This document shows positions 15,601-25,381 of a DNA stretch of 64,000 nucleotides, piece after piece; the stretch's first letter is position 1; each line of letters starts with the position of its first letter. The DNA comes from Sphingomonadales bacterium EhC05. GTDB lineage: Bacteria; Pseudomonadota; Alphaproteobacteria; Sphingomonadales; Sphingomonadaceae. The stretch lies in assembly GCA_001650955.1 (NCBI GenBank), contig LXYP01000067.1, positions 1 through 64,000 on the forward strand, in the 5' to 3' direction. The translations under genes and the position numbers were made by a program. The notes beneath the pieces were generated by a model. That model saw nothing but the letters and a program-made list of their open reading frames with translations. It ran no database searches and had not been told where the DNA came from.

Positions 15601-16233
15601 TTAACCAGGCTTAGGCAACAACACCGGCCCACCCAGCTCCACCGTCTTCTGATAGCCCGGCCGTGCAACCAGCGCTTCGAAATAGCGTTTGCAGTTCGGG
15701 CGGCTTTCGAGCTCGCCCAGCGCGGAACGCCCTTCCAGCATATAGTGCAGGTTGATATCCGCGCCGGTGAATTTGTCCGCGACAAGGAAATCCTTGCCTT
15801 CCAGTTCGATCTCGAGATGGTCGAGAATCTTGTCCACTTCGGCCTGCAGAAATCCGCCAAGAAGCTCTGGCAATCCACCGAGCATCGGCGCGATACCGGT
15901 GAGGATGAAGCTCATCCCCATCGTACCCTCGGCAAAATGGAGCCATTCGAGATATTTCGCCCGTTCCGGATGATCAGGGGCGACGCCGAGCGCGCCGTCG
16001 CTGTGTTTTTCCACCAGATATTCGATAATCGCTGAGGATTCGACCATGACATGGCCGTCCACTTCCACGGTTGGCGCCTTGGCCAGCCGATGCGCTTCGC
16101 CGAGTTCGGGCGGCGAGCGGCGGGTTACCGGATCACGATCATAGCTGACCATCTCATATGGGATTCCGCCCTCTTCGCAGAGCCAGATGATGCGGGACGA
16201 ACGGGAATATTGCAGATGGTGTAGCTTGATCAT
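15601..16233 (-). CDS. Glutathione S-transferase family protein
   Basis: A 210-residue cytosolic GST. The thioredoxin-like domain has YSRSSRIIWLCEEGGIPYEMVSYDRD near residues 9-34, the cis-proline strand KAPTVEVDGHVMVESSAIIEYLVEKH near 53-77, and a helical C-terminal domain with KFTGADINLHYMLEG. The ESSAI motif binds the gamma-glutamyl part of glutathione. The substrate is unknown. A second, different GST lies beyond the SulP gene at 17972-18658. Confidence 0.93.
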   Translation of the reverse strand: MIKLHHLQYSRSSRIIWLCEEGGIPYEMVSYDRDPVTRRSPPELGEAHRLAKAPTVEVDGHVMVESSAIIEYLVEKHSDGALGVAPDHPERAKYLEWLHFAEGTMGMSFILTGIAPMLGGLPELLGGFLQAEVDKILDHLEIELEGKDFLVADKFTGADINLHYMLEGRSALGELESRPNCKRYFEALVARPGYQKTVELGGPVLLPKPG

Positions 16234-16264
16234 GTCGGGCTCCTCTTTTGCGGAGCCTTATAGC

Positions 16265-16333
16265 GTTCGCCCTGAGCTTGTCGAAGGGCTTTTTCGATTA
16301 TCAGCGCTGCTTCGACAGGCCCAGCACGAATGG
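16265..16333. repeat. GTTCGCCCTGAGC inverted repeat, second copy
   Basis: Left arm 16265-16289 (GTTCGCCCTGAGCTTGTCGA...) and right arm 16309-16333 (GCTTCGACAGGCCCAGCACG...) are partly complementary and read as the same family as 1861-1920. The right arm has diverged more. Located between the SulP gene stop and the GST start. Confidence 0.8.
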
Positions 16334-16378
16334 GAAAAATGCGCGAAAACGAAAGAGAGAATCCATCGCGATCAGCTA

Positions 16379-17866
16379 TTAATGACCGACCACGCCGAGA
16401 CTTTCGAACGGCTTGTCATTATCGCTATATTTCTCAACCAGAGTAGCGCTGGCTTCATTCATTCCGATCAGTTCGACGGTCTTGCCTTCATTCTGAAGAC
16501 GCTCGACAATCTTGTCGAGCATGCCGGTCGCGCTGATATCCCAGAAATGCGCATCATGCACATCGATCACGACATGATCGATCCCCTCTTCGTTAAACTC
16601 CATCGCTTCATACATCATGTCGACCGAGCCAAAGAAGATCTGGCCGCCGAACACATAGCGGTGGGTCGTCACTTCAACGAAATCCTGAATGGTGACCAGC
16701 TGGCGCACTTTCCACGCGAAGAATATCCCAGAAAGCAGCACGCCCGTGAGCACGCCAATCGACAGATCATGGGTTGCGACAACCATGACCACGGTCGCAA
16801 TCATGACGAAATTGGATGGCCATGGGTGATGGGTGATCTCAGTAAAACTCTGCCAGCGAAAGGTGCTGATCGAAACAAAGATCATCACCGCGACCAGCGC
16901 CGGCATCGGGATTTGGGCCACAAGCGGTCCCAGTCCGACGATCAGCACCAGCAGCATGACACCGGCGACAAAGGTCGACAGCCGTCTGGTTCCGCCCGAT
17001 TTGATATTGATGACCGACTGACCGATCATCGCACAACCGCCCATGCCACCGATCCAGCCGGTGACAAAATTGGCAATGCCCTGCCCGTAAGTTTCGCGCT
17101 TCTTGTCGCTACGAGTCTCAGTCATATCATCGACGATTGACGCCGTCAGCAGGGATTCCAGCAAGCCGACCGCCGCCATCGCCAGCGAAAACGGGGCGAT
17201 GATCCGGAGCGTTTCCCAGGTGATCGGAATTTGCGGGATATGGAACCAAGGCAGGCTGTCAGGCAGCTCGCCCATGTCGCCCACGGTGAAGACATCGGCG
17301 CGGAAATAGATGCTGACCCCGGCCAACACCACAATCGCTGCGAGCGGTGAAGGAATCAGCGTGGTAATTTTGGGCAAGCCATAGATGATCGCGAGACCGG
17401 CAGCGACCATTGCATAAGTCTGCCAGGTGAAGGCCTCACCGGTCAGCTGCGGAACCTGTGCCATGAAGATCAGAATCGCCAAAGCATTGACGAAGCCGGT
17501 AATCACCGACCGCGAGACAAAGCGCATCAGCAGGTCGAGCCGCAGCAAGGCGGCGATGGCCTGGAAAATACCCATCAATATGGTCGCAGCAAAGAGATAT
17601 TCGACGCCATGATCGCGGACCAATGGCACCACCAGCACGGCCACGGCTGCGGTGGCCGCACTGATCATCCCCGGACGGCCACCGATCATCGAAATGATCA
17701 CGGCAATCGAGAAGCTGGCATAAAGACCGACGCGCGGATCCACACCGGCGATAATCGCAAAGCCGATGGCTTCTGGAATCAGCGCGAGCGCGACGACGAG
17801 GCCTGCGAGAAATTCTCGTTTCGGATTTGATAACCAGTCGCGCCGGAAGTCGCTATGAATTGCCAT
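16379..17866 (-). CDS. SulP family inorganic anion transporter
   Basis: A 495-residue membrane transporter, probably for sulfate, bicarbonate or a related anion. The SLC26/SulP core begins at [33 protein letters not shown] (residues 19-50), with about 10-12 membrane helices and the [27 protein letters not shown] loop near 270-295. The C-terminal 110 residues form a STAS domain ([15 protein letters not shown] ... [27 protein letters not shown]). The frame is open to 17950, but ATG 17866 gives the family start and has AAGGC upstream. The substrate cannot be assigned. Confidence 0.93.
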   Translation of the reverse strand: MAIHSDFRRDWLSNPKREFLAGLVVALALIPEAIGFAIIAGVDPRVGLYASFSIAVIISMIGGRPGMISAATAAVAVLVVPLVRDHGVEYLFAATILMGIFQAIAALLRLDLLMRFVSRSVITGFVNALAILIFMAQVPQLTGEAFTWQTYAMVAAGLAIIYGLPKITTLIPSPLAAIVVLAGVSIYFRADVFTVGDMGELPDSLPWFHIPQIPITWETLRIIAPFSLAMAAVGLLESLLTASIVDDMTETRSDKKRETYGQGIANFVTGWIGGMGGCAMIGQSVINIKSGGTRRLSTFVAGVMLLVLIVGLGPLVAQIPMPALVAVMIFVSISTFRWQSFTEITHHPWPSNFVMIATVVMVVATHDLSIGVLTGVLLSGIFFAWKVRQLVTIQDFVEVTTHRYVFGGQIFFGSVDMMYEAMEFNEEGIDHVVIDVHDAHFWDISATGMLDKIVERLQNEGKTVELIGMNEASATLVEKYSDNDKPFESLGVVGH

Positions 17867-17971
17867 ATGTACAGCCTTTGGGATATTTGAAAATGCTGCA
17901 GCGCAACATGGTTTGAATCTGCCTTTGGACCAAAGACCGGTTTCAATCAACCGCCAATCTGTGGAACAGCT

Positions 17972-18658
17972 CTAGGCGGTTGCGCGAAAATCCTCGGTCA
18001 CCTCCGCCGTCACCGCAATTTCCTGTTCATGGCTAATTTCGCGATGGGGTTCGGCGAGAGCCTGCGCTTCCCACTGCTGCATCGCCGGATGCGCAATGAT
18101 CCGGTCAACCCACGCGCGCCCGGTCGCGCCAATATCGAGATCAAATGTTCGGACGCGGTAGGCCACCGGTGCATAGAAGGCATCGACGATGGTGAAATCT
18201 TCGCCCGCCAGCCAGGGCCCGCCAAAGTCAGCAATCCCCTGCGCAAACAGTTCGCCAATCCGATCCAGATCGCGCTGGAGCACCGGATCAATATCATGAA
18301 GCTTCGCCCGGACACCGACATTCATCGGACATTGATTGCGCAGAGCGGAAAAGCCGCCATGCATTTCGGCCGTCGCGCAGCGCGCCCATGTCCGCGCGTC
18401 GCCGTCTGCAGGCCAGCAGCCATCATGGCGCTCGGCCAGATATTCCATGATCGCGATCGAGTCCCACACCGCCTTGCCATCATCTTGAAGGCAAGGCACC
18501 TGGCCATTGGGCGCAAATTGACGGAAATTGGTGTAATTCTCGGCCTCAAACAGCACGATCTCATCCTCAAAAGGAATCGCACGCGCGGTCATCAATAGCC
18601 ACGGGCGCAAGGACCAGCTGGAATAATTTCTATTGGCCGTAATCAATCTATACGTCAT
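17972..18658 (-). CDS. Glutathione S-transferase family protein (YfcF/YghU-like)
   Basis: A 228-residue GST with NYSSWSLRPWLLMTARAIPFEDEIVLF near residues 11-37, the cis-proline motif NGQVPCLQDDGKAVWDSIAIMEYLAERH near 51-77 and a C-terminal helical domain. The NYSSWSLR segment, with Ser in the catalytic position, is common in bacterial zeta/YfcF-like GSTs. It lies about 100 bases upstream of the SulP gene on the same strand. Confidence 0.92.
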   Translation of the reverse strand: MTYRLITANRNYSSWSLRPWLLMTARAIPFEDEIVLFEAENYTNFRQFAPNGQVPCLQDDGKAVWDSIAIMEYLAERHDGCWPADGDARTWARCATAEMHGGFSALRNQCPMNVGVRAKLHDIDPVLQRDLDRIGELFAQGIADFGGPWLAGEDFTIVDAFYAPVAYRVRTFDLDIGATGRAWVDRIIAHPAMQQWEAQALAEPHREISHEQEIAVTAEVTEDFRATA

Positions 18659-18737
18659 AAATCTGTTGTCTTTGGTTGCTAATTTACCGCCACATCAGAT
18701 ACCAATGGCATCTTAAGTCAAGAAGGAAGATTGGACC

Positions 18738-20135
18738 ATGACATTATCTCGCCGCCACTTTCTCCGCCAGGCCCAAGCGGTTGGTTTGTTCTATGCCTCT
18801 TATTCTCTCGCCGGATGCGCGCAGGCCCATAGCGCCAACAATAATTTCCAGCTGATCCCGGACCCGGCCAAGCGGCTCGATTTGCCTGCAGGCTTTACCT
18901 ATACGCTGGTCAGCGAAACCGGTGGGACAATGTCAGATGGGTTTTTCCGCCCCGGCCGCCCCGATGGCATGGCCTGCTTCGCCGACCCCTCGTCGGCCGA
19001 CAAATGCATTTTGATGCGCAATCACGAAAATTGGCTCAGTATCCCGGCCGGCAGCCCGTTCGGCAAGGGCAATGAACTACTGGACCGCGTTTCCGAGAGC
19101 CAGCTCTATGATCGCAAAGCCGACGGCTCACCCTTTTTTGGCGGTGTGACCAAAGTGGTCTATGATCTCAAGACCAACCGGCTCGAGAGCGATCATCTTG
19201 TGCTGACCGGAACAGCCGCCAATTGCGCGGGCGGCAAAACACCCTGGGGCAGCTGGCTGTCCTGCGAAGAAGAAATGCTCAAGCCGGAAGAAGGTCCAGG
19301 CAAATATCACGGCTTTGTGTTTGAAACACCGGCGAATGCGACCGGATTGATCGACGCCATCCCGCTGAAAGCAATGGGGCGCTTCACGCACGAAGCCGCC
19401 TCCGTCGATCCCAAGACCGGCATCGTCTATATGACTGAAGACGCCCGTCACGGATTATTCTACCGCTTCATTCCTGCGGTGCCCGGGCAATTACACGAAG
19501 GCGGTCGTCTGCAGGCACTTGCGCTCAGGAATAAAAAGTCCGCCATTACATCCAATTGGCCCGAAGACTGGGGCGGTCATGGACCCGATTCATTCGTCGT
19601 CGGGCAGGATCATATCGCCGAGTGGATTGATCTGGAAGATGTCGAATCCCCCAATGGTGATCTCGCCCATCGCGGCTATGCCTCGGGAGCCGCCCAATTC
19701 ATGCGCGGCGAGGGACTGGATTATGCGGCGCGCGCCGACGGGAAAACCGGCGATTTCTACTTCACCTGCACCGAAGGCGGCGCCGAACGGGTCGGCCAGA
19801 TATGGCGCTACACGCCTGATGAAGGCGTCGAAGCTGGCGGCACATTGCAATTGTTCTTTGAATCGACCAGCGCCGATTCTCTCGACATGTGCGACAATCT
19901 CGTAATCGCCCCGTGGAATGATATCATCTTGTGCGAAGACGGCCGCGGTGACCAATATCTGCGCGGCCTTTCGCCGGAAGGTATCATCTACGACATCGCC
20001 CGCAACGCCCACAAGGACCGAAGCGAATTTTGCGGCGCCTGTTTCTCCCCTGACGGCCGGACGATGTTCGTCAATGTGCAGGAGCCGGGATATACTTATG
20101 CGATCACCGGTCCGTGGGAGAATTTGCGGGTCTGA
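18738..20135 (+). CDS. PhoX-like (DUF839) Tat-exported protein
   Basis: A 465-residue protein with a twin-arginine signal (SRRHFLRQ at residues 4-11) and a following LAGC (residues 24-27) that could make it a lipoprotein. The remainder is a beta-propeller of the PhoX/DUF839 type: RNHENWLSIPAG, GGVTKVVYDL, GRFTHEAASVDPKTGIVYMTEDARHGLFYRF, FYFTCTEGG and SPDGRTMFVNVQEPG. PhoX enzymes are calcium/iron alkaline phosphatases. Members of this sub-family lacking the full metal set are common, so phosphatase activity is only possible. It is monocistronic and converges with the epimerase. Confidence 0.85.
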   Translation: MTLSRRHFLRQAQAVGLFYASYSLAGCAQAHSANNNFQLIPDPAKRLDLPAGFTYTLVSETGGTMSDGFFRPGRPDGMACFADPSSADKCILMRNHENWLSIPAGSPFGKGNELLDRVSESQLYDRKADGSPFFGGVTKVVYDLKTNRLESDHLVLTGTAANCAGGKTPWGSWLSCEEEMLKPEEGPGKYHGFVFETPANATGLIDAIPLKAMGRFTHEAASVDPKTGIVYMTEDARHGLFYRFIPAVPGQLHEGGRLQALALRNKKSAITSNWPEDWGGHGPDSFVVGQDHIAEWIDLEDVESPNGDLAHRGYASGAAQFMRGEGLDYAARADGKTGDFYFTCTEGGAERVGQIWRYTPDEGVEAGGTLQLFFESTSADSLDMCDNLVIAPWNDIILCEDGRGDQYLRGLSPEGIIYDIARNAHKDRSEFCGACFSPDGRTMFVNVQEPGYTYAITGPWENLRV

Positions 20136-20144
20136 TATATTGTT

Positions 20145-21119
20145 TCAGCAACGCGTTGCGCTGCGCTCTTTTGGAGAAACATAGGACGGGTCATGCTGAA
20201 ACGGCAATTGTCTCCCTTCCGCGAGCGCTGAAACTATGGTCGAAAAATCGGTTTCACAACGGAAATCGAGCAGGCGTTCGGCTTTTGACGGATCATAAAC
20301 ACGCTCAATTGCATCTGGCAGCACCCAGCCATGCTGGCGATAGATTTCCTCCACTTGCGGAAATTTGCTGATGATGATCGTGCGCGCATTACGGATTAAT
20401 TGGGCGCATTCGGAGCGATCAAATGGTGGTGGCGCGGACAATATGAAAGTTTCGCAACCCAAATGGACGATCTTCTCAAGTGCGGCAATATGTGCGTGCG
20501 CGGCATCCTCGACAGTCAATCGACGGTTCAGAAATTCGTTTGCCTTGAGATTGGGACCGCTGGGATGTTCCAGCGTATCATCGTCTTCCGGAAAAAAGCG
20601 TCCGGTGCGCAATATCGCAACAGCCATGCCGTGATTCTGACTGTAAAGACGGCAGAGATGCTCGGCCGACAGCTTGGTCACGCCATAGATATTGCGCGGT
20701 TTCGGCGGCCCAAATTCTTCATCCAGCCAAAAAGCTTCGGTGGCGCCGCCGGATTTACCCGCACGCACCTGATCCGATATCATGAGAGAGGTTGTTGACG
20801 TAAAAATGAACCGATCATGGCCTGCCTTTGCTGCAGCCTCGAGCAAGTTCAGCGTCCCCGTCACATTGACATCGACAAATGCCTGCCCCGGATAGCGGGC
20901 GATATCCGGTTTGTGCAGCGCTCCGGCATGGATGACCGCGTCAATTGGATAGTCCCGAAAGACCTGATCAACCAGCTGGCGATCTGCCACCGATCCGATG
21001 ATATCGGTCTGAGGTGCTGGAGCAACGTCCAGTCCAGTGACTCGACACCCTTTTTCTTGCAGTTTCGGAGCGAGAAAACGCCCAAGCCAACCGGAAGACC
21101 CTGTCAGCAAAATGTGCAT
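20145..21119 (-). CDS. NAD-dependent epimerase/dehydratase (extended SDR)
   Basis: A 324-residue sugar-nucleotide-epimerase-like protein. The nucleotide motif is TGSSGWLGRFLAPKL (residues 6-20), then DVIGSVADRQL and AVIHAGALHKPDI. The catalytic YxxxK is in NIYGVTKLSAEHLC. The substrate is unknown. Its ATG follows the isovaleryl-CoA dehydrogenase TGA... in the order gene-stop-next-start reversed: this gene's start abuts the ivd stop (TGAATG), so it is read downstream of ivd in one transcript. Confidence 0.9.
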   Translation of the reverse strand: MHILLTGSSGWLGRFLAPKLQEKGCRVTGLDVAPAPQTDIIGSVADRQLVDQVFRDYPIDAVIHAGALHKPDIARYPGQAFVDVNVTGTLNLLEAAAKAGHDRFIFTSTTSLMISDQVRAGKSGGATEAFWLDEEFGPPKPRNIYGVTKLSAEHLCRLYSQNHGMAVAILRTGRFFPEDDDTLEHPSGPNLKANEFLNRRLTVEDAAHAHIAALEKIVHLGCETFILSAPPPFDRSECAQLIRNARTIIISKFPQVEEIYRQHGWVLPDAIERVYDPSKAERLLDFRCETDFSTIVSALAEGRQLPFQHDPSYVSPKERSATRC

Positions 21120-22283
21120 TCAGCCCGCCCCGATCAGTTCCCGTCCGATCAGCATCCGGCGAATTTCGTTGGTCCCCGCGCCAATGTCGAGCAATTTACT
21201 GTCGCGCCAATAGCGTTCGACCGGCCAGTCGGTGGTATAGCCCGCACCGCCCAGCGCCTGGATCGATTCCTCGGCAACCCGCACGCTGGCTTCAGAGGCA
21301 AACATGATCGCGCCGGCCGCATCGAAGCGGGTGGTCTGTCCGGCATCGCAGGATTTGTTGACATTATAGACATAGCTGCGCGCGCTGTTGAGCCGGACAT
21401 ACATGTCGGCAATCTTGCCCTGCATCAGCTGGAACGAGCCAATCGGCTTACCGAACTGCTTGCGCTCGCGGACATAGGGAATGACCGTGTCGAGACAGGC
21501 CTGCATCAGTCCGAGCGGGATCGCCGCGAGCACCGCGCGTTCATAGTCGAGACCCGACATCAGCACACCGACACCACCATTGAGCGGGCCCATGACATTT
21601 TCCTCCGGCACTTCGCAGTCATCGAACACCAGTTCCGCTGTCGGGCTGCCCTTCATCCCGACTTTCTCGATTTTCTGACCGATCGAGAAACCTTTCATCC
21701 CCTTTTCGATCAGGAAGGCAGTTATCCCGCCCGAGCCTGCATCGGGACGGGTCTTGGCATAGACCACCAGAGTGTCGGCATCGGTGCTATTGGTGATCCA
21801 ATATTTCGTGCCGTTGAGAATATAGCCACCCTGCACGGCATCGGCCTTGAGCTTCATCGACACGACATCGGAACCGGCGCCGGCTTCCGACATCGCCAGT
21901 GCGCCGACATGTTCGCCGGATATCAGCTTGGGTAGATATTTGGCTTTCTGTTCCGGTGAGGCCCAGCGGCGGATTTGATTGATGCACAGATTGCTGTGCG
22001 CGCCGTAGCTGAGACCGAGAGCCGCGCTCCCGCGACTGACTTCTTCAACCGCAATCGCATGTTCAATATAGCCTAGCCCCAGTCCCCCATCTGCCTCGTC
22101 GACCGTGATTCCGTGCAGTCCCAAATCACCCATCTGTTCCCAAAGCTCGCGCGGAAACCAGTCTTCACGGTCCATTTTTTGCGCCAGTGGCATGATCTTC
22201 TCATCGGCAAAGCGCCGGGTGGTGTCGCGGATCTGGTCCGCCATTTCACCAAGCTGGAAATCAAATTGTGGGGTAGCTATCAT
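21120..22283 (-). CDS. ivd: Isovaleryl-CoA dehydrogenase
   Basis: A 387-residue acyl-CoA dehydrogenase of leucine degradation, converting isovaleryl-CoA to 3-methylcrotonyl-CoA with FAD and passing electrons to ETF. Signature segments are AMSEAGAGSDVVSMKLKA near residue 132, the GTKYWITNSTDADTLVVYAKT block, YERAVLAAIPLGLMQACLDTVIPYV with the catalytic glutamate, and the C-terminal QALGGAGYTTDWPVERYWRDSKLLDIGAGTNEIRRMLIGREL. The assignment within the family is good but not certain. No methylcrotonyl-CoA carboxylase genes are in the window. The epimerase gene follows directly. Confidence 0.88.
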   Translation of the reverse strand: MIATPQFDFQLGEMADQIRDTTRRFADEKIMPLAQKMDREDWFPRELWEQMGDLGLHGITVDEADGGLGLGYIEHAIAVEEVSRGSAALGLSYGAHSNLCINQIRRWASPEQKAKYLPKLISGEHVGALAMSEAGAGSDVVSMKLKADAVQGGYILNGTKYWITNSTDADTLVVYAKTRPDAGSGGITAFLIEKGMKGFSIGQKIEKVGMKGSPTAELVFDDCEVPEENVMGPLNGGVGVLMSGLDYERAVLAAIPLGLMQACLDTVIPYVRERKQFGKPIGSFQLMQGKIADMYVRLNSARSYVYNVNKSCDAGQTTRFDAAGAIMFASEASVRVAEESIQALGGAGYTTDWPVERYWRDSKLLDIGAGTNEIRRMLIGRELIGAG

Positions 22284-22481
22284 TTTTGGTCCTCAATATT
22301 ATTCTGGGAGCGGTTTAACAGATAATATCGGGGTTTCCAGCTTCCTGTGACCCGGAAAAATGTGGAGAATATCCTCCGCCAGAGCGTCGGGCTGAAAGCC
22401 GAGCATCGGGATTCTTTCCTTCACAGGCCAACAGCCTCGCGAATCGTTGCGCCGGTTGCCCGGCGATGCCATAGCCCGGCT

Positions 22482-23528
22482 ATGCTTTATGATCTCGCCA
22501 AACCCTTCATCTTCACATTGGAAGCCGAGCGCGCGCATGGCCTCACGATCGCCGGTCTCAAGGCCGTGCCGATGGGCCCGGCGCCAAAATCAGATCCGAT
22601 TTTGCGCTCAACCGTCGCGGGGCTCGATTTTGTCAATCCGATCGGGATGGCACCCGGCTTCGACAAAAATGGCGAAGTCCCTGACGCTTTGATCCGGATG
22701 GGTTTTGGCTATGCCGAAGTAGGCACGCTGACGCCTCTGCCGCAGGCGGGCAATCCCAAACCGAGAATCTTCCGGCTGGTCAAAGACCGCGCGGTGATCA
22801 ACCGGCTGGGCTTCAACAATGGCGGTCAGGACGATGCCATGCCGAGACTGGAACGCATCAAAAGGCGGATGGGCCATGGCATGCTGGGTATCAATATCGG
22901 CGCGAACAAGGACAGCAAGGATCGCATTGCAGATTATGTGATCGGCGCGAAGAACATGTCCCCGCTTGCCGATTATCTGACCGTCAACATCAGCTCCCCC
23001 AATACTCCCGGCCTGCGCGCGCTGCAGGACAAGGCGGCGCTGCAGCAATTGTTGGCGGCGGTGATGGAAGCGCGCGGCGCGCATCACATTCCGGTATTTC
23101 TGAAAGTCGCACCCGATCTGCAGCCCTCCGACATTGATGATATCGTCGAAGTTGCGATGGATCAGAAGATTGACGCCCTGATCGTGTCGAATACCACGAT
23201 CAGCCGGCCTGATCTTCTATCCACCAATCGCGAAGAATCTGGTGGACTTTCTGGCGCACCATTGAAAAATCTCGCGCTCGAGCGGTTAAGAGATTTTCGC
23301 AAAGCCAGTGGCGGCACCATTGCACTGATCGGCGTCGGCGGGATAGAAACCGCCGACGATGCATTTGAACGAATTTGTGCCGGAGCCTCCTTGATCCAGC
23401 TCTATACAGCGATGATTTACAGGGGCCCCACCATGGCCCGTAAAATGGCGTGCGGGCTGGCTGAAATCCTCAAGAGAGAGGGTTTTACATCGGTTTCGGA
23501 AGCAGTGGGTTCATCAACCGACAAATGA
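22482..23528 (+). CDS. pyrD: Dihydroorotate dehydrogenase (quinone), class 2
   Basis: A 348-residue FMN enzyme of pyrimidine synthesis, membrane-associated and quinone-linked. Class 2 features are the N-terminal extension (LYDLAKPFIFTLEAERAHGLTIAGL), NPIGMAPGFDKNGEVPDALI near 55-75, FNNGGQDDAM, VNISSPNTPGLRALQ and the C-terminal IGVGGIETADDAFERICAGASLIQLYTAMIYRGP. The frame is open to 22347, and ATG 22482 is chosen as the family start. The ggt gene follows closely, with its upstream frame overlapping the pyrD stop as ATGA. Confidence 0.96.
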   Translation: MLYDLAKPFIFTLEAERAHGLTIAGLKAVPMGPAPKSDPILRSTVAGLDFVNPIGMAPGFDKNGEVPDALIRMGFGYAEVGTLTPLPQAGNPKPRIFRLVKDRAVINRLGFNNGGQDDAMPRLERIKRRMGHGMLGINIGANKDSKDRIADYVIGAKNMSPLADYLTVNISSPNTPGLRALQDKAALQQLLAAVMEARGAHHIPVFLKVAPDLQPSDIDDIVEVAMDQKIDALIVSNTTISRPDLLSTNREESGGLSGAPLKNLALERLRDFRKASGGTIALIGVGGIETADDAFERICAGASLIQLYTAMIYRGPTMARKMACGLAEILKREGFTSVSEAVGSSTDK

Positions 23529-23566
23529 TTTGCCAAACGTCTAGCCGCCCCATAAACCTCGGCATC

Positions 23567-25288
23567 ATGAAAAAGCTCTGCACATTTCTCGCCCTATTTT
23601 TACTGATCCCGCTGACCGCTCCGGCGCATGCGAAAGATCATGAAACAAAAAATGCGGGCACCGCTGCCTCCGCCCATCCGGAAGCTACCAAGGCCGGCTT
23701 TGAAATGCTGCAGGCAGGCGGATCAGCGGCCGATGCCGCGATGGCGATGATGTTGACGCTGACGGTTGTCGAGCCCCAGTCCAGCGGAATCGGTGGCGGC
23801 GGATTTTTTCTCCATCATGATGCCAAGTCCGGCTGGATGCAGACGATTGACGGCCGCGAAATGGCACCCGCATCTGCCGAATCAACGCGTTTTCTTGACG
23901 ATGAAGGCAAGCCCCTGAAATTCATTCAGGCGATGCCCGGCGGCAAGTCTGTCGGTGTTCCCGGCAATATGCGCCTGATGGAAATGGCGCATCGGAAATG
24001 GGGCAAATTGCCGTGGGCCAAGATTTTTGAACCGGCTATCCGGCTTGCAGAAGAAGGCTATGCGGTTAGCGTACCGCAAGCAGACTGGCTCAAGCGCCTC
24101 GAACGGCTCTGGGTGAATTTCCCGGCAGCGCAGGCCCTATATTGGAAAGATGGTGCAGCCGCGCCAGCAGGCACAATCATCAAAAATCCGGAACTCGGAC
24201 AATTGCTCCGTGAATTGCAGGCCGGCGGAGCGGATGCTTTCTATTTGGGTAAAACAGCGGCCGCAATTTCAGCAGCGGTGGCCAATGCGCCACGCAGTCC
24301 GGCAGAAATTACCGCCGAAGATCTCGCCAATTATCGCGCGATCTTGCGCGCGCCCGTCTGTTCAACCTACCGGATTTACAAAATCTGCGGCATGGGGCCG
24401 CCTTCGTCCGGGGCCACGACGGTGCTCGGCATTCTCGGCGCGATAGAGCGTTTTGACATGACGGAACTTTACAAGACCGAACCAGCAAAGGCCTGGCATG
24501 TCATCGCCGAGGCGATGCGCCTCGCTTATTCGGACCGTGAGAAATATCTCGCGGATAAAGATTTTGTCGCAGTCCCGGTCGATGGACTGATTGACAAAGA
24601 TTATATGACGGAACGATCGGCCATGATCGCATTGGACCGAGCCCGCCCGCAATTGCCCGGCGTCGCAACCTATCCTGCCGGCAATCCGCCTGGCAGCTCG
24701 CCACGTACGGCGGCAATTTCGTCAGAAGTTGCCGGTACAACCCATTTCACCGCAGTGGATGGCGAAGGCAATATCGCGAACATGACGTCGACCGTCGAAG
24801 GCCCGTTCGGCAGTCAGTTGATCGCGCGCGGCATGGTGCTCAATAACGAACTCACCGACTTTACCTTCGCGCCTGAGAAAGACGGCGCGCCGGTTGCCAA
24901 TCGCGTGCAAGCGGGCAAACGGCCGCTGTCATCAATGTCGCCCACTCTCGTCTATGATAGCGACGGACAACCTATTTTGGCGCTGGGTTCCGCTGGCGGC
25001 AAACGGATCATCATGCATGTGACCAAGACTCTGATCGGCGTGCTCGACTATGGCTTGTCGCTAGACGAAGCCATGGCTTTGCCCAATATCTATTTCGGCG
25101 GTGCCGGTGTCCTGATTGAAAAGGACAGCGATCTCATCTCGCTCCAGACCGATATTTCCAAATTTGGGCATATCGTCGTCACCTCGGGCCTGCCGTCGAA
25201 ATTGGCAGGCGCGCAGAAAACCGAAAAAGGCTGGATCGGTTCGGTTGATCCGCGCAGCACCGGTCAAGCGGTCAGCGAACTGCCTTAA
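23567..25288 (+). CDS. ggt: Gamma-glutamyltransferase
   Basis: A 573-residue periplasmic precursor with a signal peptide (MKKLCTFLALFLLIPLTAPAHA, residues 1-22). The proenzyme cleaves itself before the catalytic threonine in SEVAGTTHFTAVDGEGNIANMTSTVEGPFGS (near residue 390). The small subunit motifs LNNELTDFTF and RPLSSMSPTLV follow. It splits glutathione and other gamma-glutamyl compounds. The frame starts at 23525 with an ATGA overlap on pyrD. I chose ATG 23567 because it gives the signal peptide. Glyoxalase genes lie nearby, also glutathione-dependent. Confidence 0.95.
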   Translation: MKKLCTFLALFLLIPLTAPAHAKDHETKNAGTAASAHPEATKAGFEMLQAGGSAADAAMAMMLTLTVVEPQSSGIGGGGFFLHHDAKSGWMQTIDGREMAPASAESTRFLDDEGKPLKFIQAMPGGKSVGVPGNMRLMEMAHRKWGKLPWAKIFEPAIRLAEEGYAVSVPQADWLKRLERLWVNFPAAQALYWKDGAAAPAGTIIKNPELGQLLRELQAGGADAFYLGKTAAAISAAVANAPRSPAEITAEDLANYRAILRAPVCSTYRIYKICGMGPPSSGATTVLGILGAIERFDMTELYKTEPAKAWHVIAEAMRLAYSDREKYLADKDFVAVPVDGLIDKDYMTERSAMIALDRARPQLPGVATYPAGNPPGSSPRTAAISSEVAGTTHFTAVDGEGNIANMTSTVEGPFGSQLIARGMVLNNELTDFTFAPEKDGAPVANRVQAGKRPLSSMSPTLVYDSDGQPILALGSAGGKRIIMHVTKTLIGVLDYGLSLDEAMALPNIYFGGAGVLIEKDSDLISLQTDISKFGHIVVTSGLPSKLAGAQKTEKGWIGSVDPRSTGQAVSELP

Positions 25289-25381
25289 TCAAATTATTGC
25301 TCCACCGTTTGAACCGCGCTAGTCCATGCAGATAAGATGATCAGCACCCGACGAAGATGGTGCATATGAGAGGTGGATGTA

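Noticed and set aside
20817-21935. 372-residue frame on the plus strand
   Set aside because: Antisense to isovaleryl-CoA dehydrogenase and the epimerase start; no domain.
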